From contig JABTTQ020000683.1 of the NCBI GenBank assembly GCA_016081115.2, positions 733,269 to 797,268 of the forward strand: DNA of 64,000 nt, in the 5' to 3' direction. Position 1 is the stretch's first letter. Every line of letters starts with the position of its first letter. Source of the DNA: Rehmannia glutinosa (taxonomy: Eukaryota; Streptophyta; Magnoliopsida; Lamiales; Orobanchaceae). The translations under genes were made by a program, and so were the position numbers. Below, piece after piece: positions 33,404 to 45,849 of the stretch. The notes under the pieces are model-generated. The model was given only the letters and a program-made list of their open reading frames with translations, did no database searches and was not told where the DNA came from.

Positions 33404-34503
33404 TTAATTTTGTCGCTAAACGGAAAACAAAAAAAGAAATGGCTATTAAGTTATAGCGGCGAATATGACAAGTTTGTAGCAATTTTGCAGCAAAGGAGAA
33501 GTTTCGATGATATATATCATGCATTTAAATAAAATAAAAAAAGATTTATATATTGCCCACGAGACGTCGTTCATTTTGCTGCTAAAATAAATAATTTTAT
33601 ATTAAATTTATTTTAATTTTATGTTAGACGCGACTTATAATATTATTGCCAATAAGAAAATCTTCTATTTTTTATAAAAGGTTTTACAATTCCCTCATAT
33701 TTCTTGTGAGTGGCATGCATTATCTTTATCTTTATAAATGAAAATTGACAAAAACTTGTATGAGACTAGTGCATGGACATAATTAATGAGATAGATCATA
33801 TATGTAAATAAAATTTCAATCCAAAACTCAATCCCAAATAAAAATTCATATTTTTTTTTTTTTGAGTTTTATAGGGTCCTTCTCAATAACTAAGTCCAAT
33901 GAGATGGTCTCAAGACCACCTCAGTGGTGCAGCTCACTTCTTTAAATGTCATACCATAAGGAAATATTATCAACAATCCGTTAAAACATGCAAATTGTGT
34001 TTGAAATTGGTTAATATACACCTTAAGTTAATTAAGTAAACAAATTGTGTTTAAGTTGAAATTAGTTTGGTTATTGATTCAAGTTTGAAAGTGATTTAAT
34101 CGAGTTGAATCAAAATCAAGCTCGGTAAATTGATCTATTACTTATACATTGTTTTTATTATCACGTCGTAAATCTTAATATCTTATCATACAAAAAAGAA
34201 AAAAATGTATTTAAACTTGACCCGTTAATTTATAAATTGAGTTCAAACAAGTTTTTTGACATCAACTTATAAGAAGCGGTACATTACAAATAGTATATAT
34301 GGAATATATTCATTTTATTCATTTGCAAAATTCACACGTAAACAGTGCTCGAGTAAACTCATAATACAACAAAGACACAAATATTGACGAACATGCATAT
34401 TGGCTTAAACACTACACCAGACACTTAGTAGAACACACTTGGGAAGGAAAAGAAATAAGAGAAAAACACTTAATTAATAAAACTGTTAATTGGAGTTTGG
34501 TAA
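33404..34503. other. AT-rich spacer, no gene seen
   Basis: No frame with a recognisable domain. The last 200 bp are the 3' flank of the second secreted-protein gene. Confidence 0.45.
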
Positions 34504-34917
34504 TTATGCGCATTGGAAGCCAGATGGAACCTTCTTGCCACAGTAGTTCAAAAGCAAGCTTAGGGAAACTGGGACATTTAGATTTATGCCCAACACATTG
34601 GCTTTAATCGCGGTGCAAAGGCAAACGGCGGCATCCAGATCAGCCAAGCCACCGATGAGCGAGCAGCACGCTGTTTTGGGTGGGGTCCCCACAATCAAAT
34701 GCACTAAATCATTGAGCAAGTTGGCGCACACACCCAACTTGAGGGTGTCTTTGGGGCACTTGGCCTTGGCCGGGCTGACGCCCTTGTGGCCACCACCACC
34801 GCCACCGCTACTCTTTGGTGGTGGAGGGCATGGGACATGAGTTGAAGTCACCATTGTGAAGAAGAGTAGGTTGAAAAGGACCAAAAGGGCAATTGATGTA
34901 ACACCTTTTGAAGCCAT
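34504..34917 (-). CDS. Secreted proline-rich 8-cysteine protein (DC2.15/HyPRP type), copy 2
   Basis: A single-exon 137-residue paralogue of 29532-29939. It has a signal peptide (MASKGVTSIALLVLFNLLFF), a short Pro/Gly linker (CPPPPKSSGGGGGG) and the full 8-cysteine domain: KCPKDTLKLGVC, TACCSLI, AVCLCTAI, LNYCGKKVPSGFQC. The coding half after the linker is nearly the same as copy 1; the linker and signal peptide differ more. Same orientation and conserved promoter point to tandem duplication, with the Mutator-like and other elements now in between. Secreted to the wall by inference from the signal peptide. Confidence 0.95.
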   Translation of the reverse strand: MASKGVTSIALLVLFNLLFFTMVTSTHVPCPPPPKSSGGGGGGHKGVSPAKAKCPKDTLKLGVCANLLNDLVHLIVGTPPKTACCSLIGGLADLDAAVCLCTAIKANVLGINLNVPVSLSLLLNYCGKKVPSGFQCA

Positions 34918-35016
34918 TTAATTTCTTTTTGATTAATTAAGGTTTGAAATTAAAATGGCTTGAAATGTGTATGTGTGTGTTTAGTAGTGTGTGATGAAAT
35001 ATGTGAACTGGGTTGG

Positions 35017-35026
35017 GGTTTTTATA
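35017..35026 (-). promoter_or_regulatory. TATA box of secreted-protein gene copy 2
   Basis: Minus strand TATAAAAACC about 100 bp upstream of the ATG, matching copy 1. Confidence 0.75.
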
Positions 35027-35108
35027 GGTGAATATTTATGATTGATTTTTCTTTTTTTCTTTTTTCTTATAGTGAAAAAGATAACGGGAAATGGTGGGAG
35101 AAATTCTT

Positions 35109-35122
35109 GAGGAGCCATGTGG
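35109..35122 (-). promoter_or_regulatory. Conserved upstream motif of copy 2
   Basis: GAGGAGCCATGTGG, identical to 30117-30130; 192 bp from the ATG. Confidence 0.5.
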
Positions 35123-36410
35123 GCAGGTGGGACTTGAAATGTGGATTATATATCTAAGATAAATTGGAAATGCAAGCTTGGAAGATAAGGCTATGGGGTT
35201 ATGGAATTTGGAGTTATGTGTAATTACATACAATGAGGACTTGTCAACGTTTTTCTCTCTTTTAAGTAAAGTTATCATTAAAATGATTCTTGATCAATTA
35301 TTCAATGGTTTCACACTTTCAAGTTGGTGTAAGATCTTTGTGTGTTTTTGTCCTTGATGAATAATGGTGATCTAGGGAACATGTGGTACGAAATATTCCA
35401 TCCTTTTTTGAATTTACGGGCAAGCAGCTTTTGTAGACGGATGGTTTTATTCTTGATTACTCTGTTAATGCTCGTAATTTTGAGTACAAACTCTGAGAGT
35501 GGGATGGTGATGAGAATCAAACCTTCAACTTTTGTATGGGCTTGAGAGTCTTAATCACTCGGCCACTATTCAATCCCTATCTATTTGTAATTTTGTATGT
35601 TCGTTCTATGAAGAAATACGAATCCTATATTAAGTATCTTAATGATGATTTACATGCGACCAAGTTTAATACACCTAGCTATATAGTAGTCATAAAACCG
35701 ATAACTTATTATTGCTAAAAGTAGGGGTGACAATGTCTGACACGACATGAACCCGACACAACTGACACAAATCTGACACGATGTTATCAATTTGTCTACA
35801 ACGTAAATATTTTATATTTCATTTAATTTTGGATACATTTTAAGCATAATTTGAAATCAACCCGAAACCAAACATGAATTCGACTTGATGACCCGAATTG
35901 TTGTTGTACCACTTTACTTCTCTAGTCTCTGAAATGTTACCCATTGAGTGGGGTCATTATCTACAACACGATGTACAAATCGTTAGGGGCGCTAGGTTGT
36001 ACCAGCAAAATCCTCCTAGTTCAAGTTATAGAGAGAGTAATGAAAATGCACGACTAAAATGCAAAAATGAATAGTATATCGATATCTTTGTAAACTGTAA
36101 TAAGGTGGGATGGAGTATTTATAAAGTTTTAAATATAAGTAATTATCCAATGCTTTAATTTGCGAGCGGAATATATAATATATTGAAGAACTATTCATAA
36201 ATATCCTAAGGTGAAAACTTCACAAATTCCACCTATCAGACTAATCACAAGGATAAGTTTGCTTTCTTGTCAAAAGATGATAGCAGTGTGATTAATGATT
36301 AATCAGAGGCTGATGAAAGAGTGAACAAGCTACTGGTATCAAATATTATTGGGCCATTGTGCAAGTTAATTGGTCCCTCTCGTCCAAGAATGTTCATTTC
36401 ATTTCATTCT
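35123..36410. other. Spacer upstream of copy 2, no gene seen
   Basis: The first about 280 bp are similar to the upstream region of copy 1. At 35725-35900 a GGGGTGACAATGTCTGACACG start with repeated GACACGA/CCCGAC motifs looks like one end of an hAT-type short element; no partner end found. Confidence 0.4.
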
Positions 36411-36763
36411 GAGTAACTCCATCGGTTTTAACATTATTTATGGGGTCTACCTGCCACATCCTCTCCTATTAACACCTTCTTTATATTAACACACTCTCAC
36501 ATTAGTTTTAACGTTAACATTCATTCTATGTGGGTCCTATTATCCATTCATTCACATTAATATATTTACATTAAAGAAAAGAAAACATTACTTTTGTAAA
36601 GCAGGGGCCCACATTTGCCCATTTGGTTTGGTTTAACACGTTCAATCCTTTGAACGCTGAGGGGGGTTGGGGTGGGGGGTTGAGTATTATAACACTCACT
36701 CACAATGGTGAATAACATTATTCAAGCGTTATTAACGGCTGAAAAAACACCATTGGAGATGCT
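36411..36763. mobile_element. Probable MITE with GAGNNNCTCCA ends
   Basis: Left end GAGTAACTCCATCGG and inverted right end GAGCATCTCCAATGG match at 11 of 15 bases. GAGCATCTCCAA-type ends are common in plant MITEs. Interior noncoding; no clear target duplication. Confidence 0.45.
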
Positions 36764-36918
36764 CTTAATTAGTTACGGCTTGTAACTTACAGACTTTTAG
36801 AAAAACAATAAGTGCAACGCCGCTTTTTGACTAAATTATTAAGCCATTTTTTTCCCCGGACAATAGTGTAACTCGAAAAAAAAAATACGCAATGTTATAT
36901 TAAAAAGCCCGGTCATGA

Positions 36919-36920
<2 letters not shown>

Positions 36921-36984
<64 letters not shown>
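36921..36984. repeat. (CT)n microsatellite
   Basis: About 64 bp of uninterrupted CT. The RERERE frame over it on the other strand is an artefact. Confidence 0.97.
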
Positions 36985-36986
<2 letters not shown>

Positions 36987-37177
36987 TTTTTTATTGTATT
37001 TTCTTTAAGAGAAAAGATATACAGTACATTAATATAACAAAAAACTATACAATATTTTGAAATAATAAGACCTATTATCAAGATAAACTATTATACGCAC
37101 TAATAAATTCGAATCCAATTCAATAGAATATAGATATATATTTTCTAAGATAAGGAAATATTTGTCCTACTTCAGAG

Positions 37178-37180
<3 letters not shown>

Positions 37181-37216
<36 letters not shown>
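37181..37216. repeat. (TA)n microsatellite
   Basis: TA tract directly left of inverted-repeat element 3. Confidence 0.95.
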
Positions 37217-37218
<2 letters not shown>

Positions 37219-37502
37219 GAGGATCCAGTGAGACTACATTCTGCGGTGTGCAGCGTGGACTAATCTCAATCATCTCCTTATATACATCAAAGGCTAGAAT
37301 TGGTATAAGATAATAATATATTAACTAATTAATTAAATTTCAATAAGGGTAAATTTGTCAACCAAAAATATGTGGGGACCATGAATTAAAGAATCAGTTA
37401 GAGAGAGAGAGAGAATCGCTCATTGACACGATCCTCCTTTCAAAAAAATGGAAGTCCTTCACCATATATATGCACCACCATTGATGAATTCTTCAAATTT
37501 GC

Positions 37503-39135
37503 TGATAAGTGTTTTTTATGCATGTTTTACTTGTTTATTTGAGTATGATTTCAATTGTTTTGTTGTTAGTTTCATAGGTTTCTGATTTCACGTGGTTCAT
37601 ATTACTGTGAGGTGATTTTATTGGTGTAGATTGATCATCCGGAGCTATTTTGGTAAATTTCGGACCATGGTTTCATGTCAAAATATACTTCTGGGTTTAA
37701 GGATACAAAAACGCTCGAAATCCCAAGCTAAACGCGTCATTTCGGGGCCATTTAGGTTGAACACGGCCAGGGTGTATCGGAAAACACGACCATGTTCAAA
37801 CAGGGTAAAAATCACGAATTTGAGGGCTTGGAGAGACTCCGACACGGCCAGGCCGTGTTGGTAACACACGGCCATGTTCTCACTGAACAAAAAAGATGTA
37901 AAAAAAGACGCGGCCAAGCCGTGTTATGCTACATGACCTTGTCCGGACCACTTTCCAGTATCAATTTCTGTCGGAATTTGTGGAAAACTCACCAACCAAG
38001 ATTTTTGACCACTTCAGTGCACCTTTAACCCCCTATTTTGTTGCACAAACACCTCACCATCCCAACATAATTGCATAAAAATAAATATCCAACAACCCAA
38101 CTCATAAGTGGAGCATTAAACTATCAAAAGATGACATTATTGAGGAATACTTTCACCAAAATAATGTCAATAAAAGCCAAGAGTATGTGTTGGGAGATTC
38201 ATTGAATCATTCATTGAATTTAGTTTCATCGTTACTATGATCCATGTACATACAGAGCAAATCATATTGAGAGAAGAGAGGGAAAGTAGAGTGGGAGATT
38301 GAAGAACTTGGAGAAGAATGCTTGGAGCAACATCATTGGAGTCTCTATATTGAGAGAAGAGAGGGAAAGTATAACATTTAAATCTTCTTGTGTAGTTTAT
38401 TCTTTTGTCAAAATCATGTGTACCTAAATTCTTAGTGTTTGAATGTAATGAACTCTAGAATGGATTTGTGATTACAGCTTGTATGTTTTTAATATAATCT
38501 TCTTGTTTTATGCGATTCACTTATAGTATGCTTTGTTCATTCGAGTTAATATTTCGGGGATATTGATTTGAATTTTATTCCTCATCAGGTAATTGAGAGA
38601 TTTATGGTGAGAAAGAACCAATAAAAGTGAAAGGAGTTGCATGCAATCCTAGATATAAGATGACATAAATCTTCCGGATTAGGGTCAAACCTAATATGGG
38701 AATTCATAAATCGTTATAATGAAATCTTGGGGGTTTAAACTAGAAAGAGATTTCAATAATCAACTTGAGGTTAGGAGTTTTTTTTACCTTGAAAGAGGGT
38801 TTAACTTAAATCGGGAATTTCTACGGTCCATGAAACATGAGAGTATGCTAAAAGAAGATTTGTATTTTATCTTGTTAAAATCACAAAAACATTCTAGAGG
38901 AACTTACATTTGAGCACGTTTCTATCTCTTGATCTCTTATTTTACAATCTTCCTTTATTTTATCAATTATAATTTGTTGATTATTTAGATTCTTTAATTT
39001 CCTATTTTTATAAATCAACCTCTGAAAATTGTTAGATTAGATAACAAAAGGACGGTAGTTACTAGTATTCATAATTAATCCTCGTGGGAATGACACTCGG
39101 TACTCGATAATCTATAACTATAAAACAATAGGTGC
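37503..39135 (+). repeat. Probable solo gypsy LTR inside element 3
   Basis: TGATAAGTGTTTTTTATGCA is a common start of plant gypsy LTRs. The stretch before the right end, CCTCGTGGGAATGACACTCG then GGTGCACTTGCC, is typical of the 3' part of such LTRs. A possible TTTGC/CTTGC duplication flanks 37503-39135, but CTTGC may belong to the element, so the right edge is uncertain. Several imperfect inverted motifs ACGGCCAGGCCGT occur at 37750-37930. Confidence 0.5.
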
Positions 39136-39399
39136 ACTTGCCTAAGGTTTTTAGAGTAGCTTTCGAGCCATAACTTGCAATAAAAAATCAGACAAAAGAA
39201 AAAAGATTCAATATTACAAAGAAACAACCAAAACCAATGTAATGAGTTCGAATCATAATGATGAACAGACATCAATGGCTAAAAAAACTTCATTCGTGAA
39301 TATCAATAGGGTAGACATTGATGTAGAACTTGAAACTGGCCATTAACAAGAAATTCTTAGAAAATTGTGATTTTCACGAAGAAGACGATGCATGTATCT

Positions 39400-39790
39400 A
39401 CAGGATGTTACACAGTTTAAACTATGTAACAAAAATCAACTAACTATGCATTATCCAAAAACTATCTATGCAGTGTAAAAAAAACTAATATGCAGTACAT
39501 TATACACAGCTATGCAATGTGTCATAGTCTATGCAGCAAAGATCAACTAACTATACATTATCTATAAGTTATTTATGCAGTGTATAAAAACTAAATATAC
39601 ATTACATTTTACCCAGCTATGGCATAGGGTCATAAACTATGCAACAAAAATCAACTAACTATGCATGATCTAGAAGATATCCATAGTGTAAAAAATTAAA
39701 TATACAGTACATATACCCATGCAAAGTATTATAAACTATACAGCGAAAATTAACTAATTATGCATTATCTAATAGTTATCTAAGCAGAAA
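39400..39790. repeat. Tandem repeats of about 115 bp in element 3
   Basis: Three to four diverged units share CTATGCAACAAAAATCAACT, AACTATGCATTATCTA, TATGCAGTGTAAAAA and TACAGTACATTATAC. They lie near the right end of the element. Confidence 0.7.
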
Positions 39791-40094
39791 AAGAACTCTT
39801 AACTTTACTGGATTCCCGAAAAAAAGGAAAGAATTTTTAAAAAAAAAAAGTTGTCTCCTAAAATAACGTCATTAAATAAGGCAATTACAATCTCATCCCA
39901 TAAAAATGGTTTCAAAAAGTCAACCCATACCAAAAAATCGTTGGATGATAAAAGTACCACTTTACCCTTAATGAATTAAAATAAATGGAAAATCGCCTAA
40001 AAACATGGAAAATTACAACCATAAAATAAATTCAATCAAAGGCTAAGATTAGTTCACCCTGTCTCACCCCAGGAACGTGGTCTCATTTGATCCA

Positions 40095-40097
<3 letters not shown>

Positions 40098-40156
<59 letters not shown>

Positions 40157-40169
40157 GTGTGTGTGTGTG
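40098..40169. repeat. (TA)n(GT)n microsatellite
   Basis: TA tract to about 40141, then TG repeats to about 40169, at the right edge of element 3. Confidence 0.95.
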
Positions 40170-40194
40170 GTAAGATCATGGTTGTAGAAATCTT

Positions 40195-40440
40195 TAGCCA
40201 TTAGTCGGGGCCCAACACCTAGCACCTAGAGCCCCTAGACCACTTAGACGGCCGCCTAGAGATGCTACTATTTTCTATTTTTTGTTCTTTTTTTTTAAAT
40301 TTTTACCGATTTATTACTGATTTGTGTGCCTAGGCGAATGCCTAGGCCTGATTTTTTAGCTGCCTAGGCAAGCGCCTAGGCCTGATTTTTGCCGCCTAGA
40401 CCGATTTGTGGATAGCGCCTAGGCTGATCTTTACAGCACT
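40195..40440. repeat. CCTAGG-rich dispersed repeat
   Basis: The palindrome CCTAGG and variants recur (GCCTAGGCG, GCCTAGGCCTGATTTTT) about six times in 200 bp of otherwise AT-rich DNA. No gene; family not assigned. Confidence 0.5.
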
Positions 40441-43400
40441 GAATAAGATTGAGAAGGTTGATTGAAAACTACTTCCCTGTGAAATTTAAACGGACAAAAA
40501 AGAAAGAAAAATGTGAAAGAACATACTAATCCCACCCACCCACCCACCCCCTAAAAAAACGCAACTCCTACTAACGAAATTAATTCGATAATATTGTAAA
40601 TATTGTTCTCGCTCATATATTTTTTTTAACAAATTTCATGAGATTTAGAGATAATTTGCATTTAATTTGATCATAATGAGAAGATTAAAATGCTTGAGGA
40701 CAATGGAGTGAGCACAATTTTGCAAGCAAAGCATGAAGAATTCATTCATTTTTTTCTCATGTTAATATTATCAATTCTTTTGTTTTCCATGATTATCCTC
40801 TCAAAAAAAAGTTAAACTTTAAGCCCGAGGTTTTTACATGATTGAGCTTAAAATACAGTTTATGAATCAGGTGGACACCTGTTTTTTTGATATCTAGACA
40901 AGCAAAGCACATGATCATGTGAGTATCTTGCTTTCTGTTTCTCCGTTCCATCATATTACAGACTAGATCTATTGTGCCTTATATATCATAGTATATCATT
41001 TGATTTGAATTATTTGGGAATATTAGATCTAAGCTTGATCACTTCAATAAACTTGCGTAAGAATGCTTAATTACTAGCTTAATTTTGAAAGTGTTTCATA
41101 ATATTTAAGCTTTTTATTCATCACTTTAGAATTATTAATTATATGAAGCATTCACAAATGCGCTGAATAAGAAGAGGAACATATTTATGCGTGTGAATGA
41201 AATCTTGTATTATTATGATGGAATGGACGATATCATATATTTGGTTGGTCCGAAGACTTGCCTTCATATTAGTGACGAATGTGATTTTATTTGTGGTTGT
41301 GATGTACCAGAAAAAAAGATAGTTGTTCGTTGAAACTAGACCTCAGCCTAGCTATGAGTCAATGAGACGATATTGTATTTTTAAGTAAGCTGATCAAACT
41401 TCACATCTATTATATCTAATTTGAAGTTCACATTGCCTATAGCTAAAATCCATTAATATTTTAGTCGGTAGATATCAAACAGTATTTGTAGATCGATAAT
41501 AAGTTGGAGTTATCAAATGAATGAGTATCTAGAATAGAATTATATTTTACAAATTTAGTTCAAGTTACTTCACACCTAAGGTTGAAAGGGGATGTCCATG
41601 TTTTTACCATTTACTTCTAAATGGGTAAATAGAAGATTATTTATTTTTTTAAATGCAAGATTCAGTTTATTTATTAGTCCTATATATATTGGTTAAATGC
41701 AATAAATAAATTTTAAGAATTTAAAAAAATTTAACTCCCGATCAAATAATTTTTCATTTTTTTTTGTTCATTTGTCTATTTTTGTTTTTGCATTATTTTT
41801 GGAAAGAATCTAACGTACATTCTTCTGTCAAATTATGAACACAAACAAGAATCAATAGGTCATTAATTAATGTCGAATCATACTACTATTGCTTATTTAA
41901 TTACTGCTTGTTTAATTACTGCTTTTGACATTAAAAAGAATGAACATGCATGATTACTTGATTAGTGTCACGGGTTTGCCAATCACCAGTTCAAATCCAA
42001 ACACACATTTGCATCGTGGGGTAGGGTTTTTTTTTTTTTTTTTGTTCTCCGTTGACGCGGTTGCGGCGGTCCACTGGAATTGGCAGCCTCTTGTTTACTT
42101 GAACGACTTTTATGCTTATATATTCGGCTTCATCACTGGACCAAAATATCCAGCCTTTAAATCAACCTGTAAAAGATTATCTCAATTGATTGTATTGGTG
42201 GCACTGTCATGAGGCCATCTCCAGCGAGGCTGTAGAGTGGCCCCCAGCGCCAATTTTTCTCCTCCAACCAGTGGCTTGGGATGAGTACAGTCGACGGACC
42301 ACACTTAATTTTCGAATGATCCTGTTAAATTTTGAGTTGGAGTGCACTGAAAATCTAGCCACAGTCTAGTCTATATAAAAAAAATTGAATTAAAATATAA
42401 AAAGTTAATAAATATATTATCTTGGCCCAAAATATTACGCATGGCCCAATTAAGGTATATGAGTAGATGAATATTTGTCTTGTTTGTAATGTAAGAAATA
42501 TATGTTCCAAACTTGATAATGAACATTTTTTTTTGGAGCACTTTTCAAATAAACTTTTGGATCTAAAAGTCTATTTTTCATAATAATAGTTGTTTGATGG
42601 TTAGTTTAGAAATGAATTTTTGGACAAGTCACTTCTCCAAAAAGTTCATTCTACAGAAGCCAGAATCAGAGAGTATGAAAACCCGCAAAGAATTGCTACA
42701 ATGTACGGCCTTTAGATTTGTCTTTTTCATCTCCATTTTTTTTTAAAAATTCAACCCGACAATCGTCCTGTCAAAGCCAAAAAAAATTCTAATCGCATTA
42801 ACTGAAAATCTTGGCTACGCCCATGCCTCCAACAATGGACCAGACTCGGTCATTTTAATGAGGACCAACACTATTCACGCGCTACTTGTTTTCTTTTTTT
42901 TTCTTTTGTTTGTTTTTAATTAACTAAATAAGTTTTTATAATATACAATATAATGTTTTTATTACCCTAGTTGTATAATTTTTTTAAATAATTTTAATAA
43001 AGTTTATTTATTTGAATTTATAATTTTATTTTTAATAAAAATTATTTAAATAATATTATATCATATAATTTATTTGCAAATTAATACAAATCAAAATTAA
43101 ATGAATAAAATGAAGTACATTATGGAATAGTCTCTTTTAATGCAAAATTTAATATAAATTGTTGGAGATGGAGTGGATTCTCAGACTAAACAAAGGCAGA
43201 AGAATCGCTTTAAAAAATGGTACTTCAAAAGAAGCATTATTTTACGGGATTTGAGTATTATTTTAGAGCATCTCATAAAGGAAATGACAACAATTAATTT
43301 TGGATAAATGTACTTGGATATTTTTCTTTTGTTGAAGGAATTATTTTTTGGATTTTCAACATGACCCTATTGTAGCTCATGTTGGGTAATGGCTTGTAAG

Positions 43401-43878
43401 AGGGAGCTTGACTGAATTTTTGTATACTTCTTAAATATCTCATGATAAGATATTTGTAATGCATACAGTATCTAAAATATTTGAAAAAAGAATTTGAAAA
43501 GGGGAGCAAAGTAAATAAGCTTGGACAATAAGATGTTAAGGGGAGTTCTATGTTACTTGAATATAAGTAAAGAGAGATTTTCTTATTGTCTGGACTCCAA
43601 AGCTAGAAATAATAATCTCATTATATAAACTTTAAAAGCATCTTACTAGCAGCAAGAATAGCATATGAATTGTTCAATATAGTGTTAGTATACAAAATGT
43701 AAATGAATATCTCATTCAGCTTTATTCTTTACTGGTGAATTGACAGTCAACATTATTCCAAGGATGGATCACGTAAGAAAGTTGGAGCCCAAGTGAGAAA
43801 AGAACTACTGTAATTAAAGATTAAAAAAAATCTAAACAAATTAGGTTTTGTCTTACATAATGTTTGGCTACTTCTATT
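40441..43878. other. Long AT-rich spacer, no gene seen
   Basis: No reading frame with a known domain; the 95-residue frame at 41925-42212 is not recognisable. CTCCAGCGAGGC near 42217 and AGAGCATCTC near 43263 hint at MITE ends but do not pair well. Confidence 0.45.
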
Positions 43879-43880
43879 AA

Positions 43881-43924
<44 letters not shown>
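43879..43924. repeat. (AAT)n microsatellite
   Basis: About 15 uninterrupted AAT units next to the left copia LTR. Confidence 0.97.
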
Positions 43925-43932
43925 GGCATTGT

Positions 43933-44204
43933 TGTAAATGATCTCTATTTTTTATATCTAATATTTGTGATACTTATAGTTATATATATGGTATGATATT
44001 AATATAAATTATAGAGTAAGAAAAGCAATGAATCAAGTAAGCAAGATTGTGCTTTGTAATCAAAGTCTTCTCACATCTCATTTCATTTCCACATATTTAT
44101 ACACAAAATCCTACTATTACACTTGTGATCTCCTTTTGTACTTTTGTGAATATTCTAACTTTAAAGTCCACCTCATGTGACTCATGAGGCTTCTTATTAT
44201 AACA
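43933..44204 (-). repeat. 3' LTR of the minus-strand copia part
   Basis: 272 bp. On the minus strand it starts TGTTATAATAAGAAGCC after the purine run AAGGGGGAG and ends ATCATTTACA. Inverted copy of 49916-50225. A TGTATAAATATGTGG TATA-like stretch is conserved in both. Confidence 0.85.
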
Positions 44205-44289
44205 CTCCCCCTTGGATGTAGCATTGTTGTATGTTGGATGAATATGCTCGTTAAAAACCTTATGCCGTAAAAACCTATGGGAAAAATCG

Positions 44290-45240
44290 GACATAAGGGA
44301 AAAAGAGTATATTTACTTCAAAAGAAATATCAGGGAAAAAGAGTATATTTACCCCAAATCTATAGTACCACTGAGATATCGAAAGATATGTTTAATACCA
44401 TTCCGGTGTCTTCGAGTTGGCTCGAATCGTATCGTGCAAGTAGATTTACTGCAAAAGAAATATCGGTCGAGTACATTGTGGTAGATACATTAATGCTCCA
44501 ATAGCATTAAGGTAAGGCACTTCAGGACCTAAAATCTCTTCATCAGATTCCTTTGGTAGGAATGGATCTTTCTTGGGATCTAAATTGCGCATAATCATAG
44601 GGATACTCAAGGAATGAGCTATGTCCATATTAAATCATTTGAGTATCCGTCTAGTATAAGCAGATTGGTGGACAAGTATCCCGTTATCTTTATGCTCTAA
44701 CTCAAGACCAAGACAAAGTTTAGTTTTTCCAAGGTCTTTCACCTCAAACTCTTTCTTTAGATATTCAGCAGCATTGGATAAATTTTCAGGGGTGCCAATC
44801 AACTTCATGTCATTGACAGATACAGCAATGATAGCAAATTCGGTATCTGATCTTTTAATAAAAACACATGGGCAAATGATATTATTTTTATAACCTTCCT
44901 TAGAAAGGTATTCATTAAGTCTATGATATCACATGCGACCGGATTGCTTTAATCCATATAACGATCTTTGTAATTTGATCGAGTATAATTTACGGGGAGT
45001 ATCTGATTTTGGCATTTTACATCCAATCTAAAGAACCATATAGATATGCCGCCACTACGTCCATTAGACGCATGTCTAAATTCTCGTGGACAACCATATT
45101 GATAAGAAAATGAAATGTGATTGTATCCATCACAGGTGAATATGTTTCATCATAATCTATCCCAGGTATCTGGGAGAATCCTTGAGCCACCAGTCGGGCT
45201 TTATATTTCACGACTTCGTTTTGCTCATTTCTCTTTCAAA
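44290..45240 (-). pseudogene. copia reverse transcriptase remnant (minus copy)
   Basis: Pieces include YKARLVAQGFSQIPGIDYDE and the FHFLINMVVHENLDMRLMDV region (45211-45017) and, after breaks, EVPYLNAIGALMYLPQCTRP (44628-44446). The corresponding plus copy is longer; about 0.6-0.7 kb including RNase H is missing here. Confidence 0.8.
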
Positions 45241-45849
45241 CAAATACCCACTTGTATCCAATGAGTTTTACATTGTTTGGAGTTCGAGTAATTTGTCCAA
45301 ATACATTCCGTTTTTCTAGGGAAGCTAATTCATATTTTATTACTTCCTCCCAATCATTATCATCATTTAAAATTTCTTGAACAACCGAGAATACAAAATT
45401 ATCATCAATAATTATTTCATTATATAGCTCATGGGATTTTCGGTGCTATCAGAATTTTGGATTTGTACATTTTCTGAGATATTAGGCTCTACAGATTTGT
45501 CAGGAGCGTGCTCATTAGTATCAATTTTTCCCTTTATTTTTTGAGGAACAACATCTTTTGAGCCAATAGTCTACCACGTTTTTGTAGTGGAATATCATCA
45601 TTCATTTTCTTATTTTCATCTGGAACAATAATCCAGGTTGGAGCATTTGCAAAATTTAATGAGACTTCATAACTTTATTAGCATCATTAAATGCATAAGA
45701 AGGTTTATTAGCAATATTCTGTAAATGAATGGTTTTATTCACCTCACTTTCACATTCAGTAGTACGTGGATCTAAATGGGATAAGCTTTGTTCATTCCAG
45801 GAGATACTCTCAACTGGTTTTTGTTTATCTAAAATATCTTTATCCCTTC

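Larger units (their letters stand above)
37217..40097. mobile_element. TA-tract-flanked inverted-repeat element 3
   Basis: Left end GGGAGGATCCAGTGAGACTA; inverted right end AAATTGGATCAAATGAGACC, followed by GGGTGAGACAGGGTGAACTA matching the left GCAGCGTGGACTA region. CAAAGGCTAG (left) pairs with the inverse of CAAAGGCTAA (right). The left subterminal block (ATATGTGGGGACCATGAATT, then AGAGAGAATCGCTCATTGACA) repeats sequence in element 1 (27125-27240), so they are one family. TA tracts bound it. Length is inflated by a probable solo LTR inside. Confidence 0.65.

Noticed and set aside
34586..34840. Plus-strand 84-residue frame
   Set aside because: Antisense shadow of the second 8-cysteine protein gene.
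36839..37081. 80-residue frame with RERERE repeats
   Set aside because: Translation of the (CT)n microsatellite.
42205..43265. Possible MITE with CTCCAGCG / AGAGCATCTC ends
   Set aside because: The proposed ends do not pair as inverted repeats beyond a few bases and no target duplication is visible.
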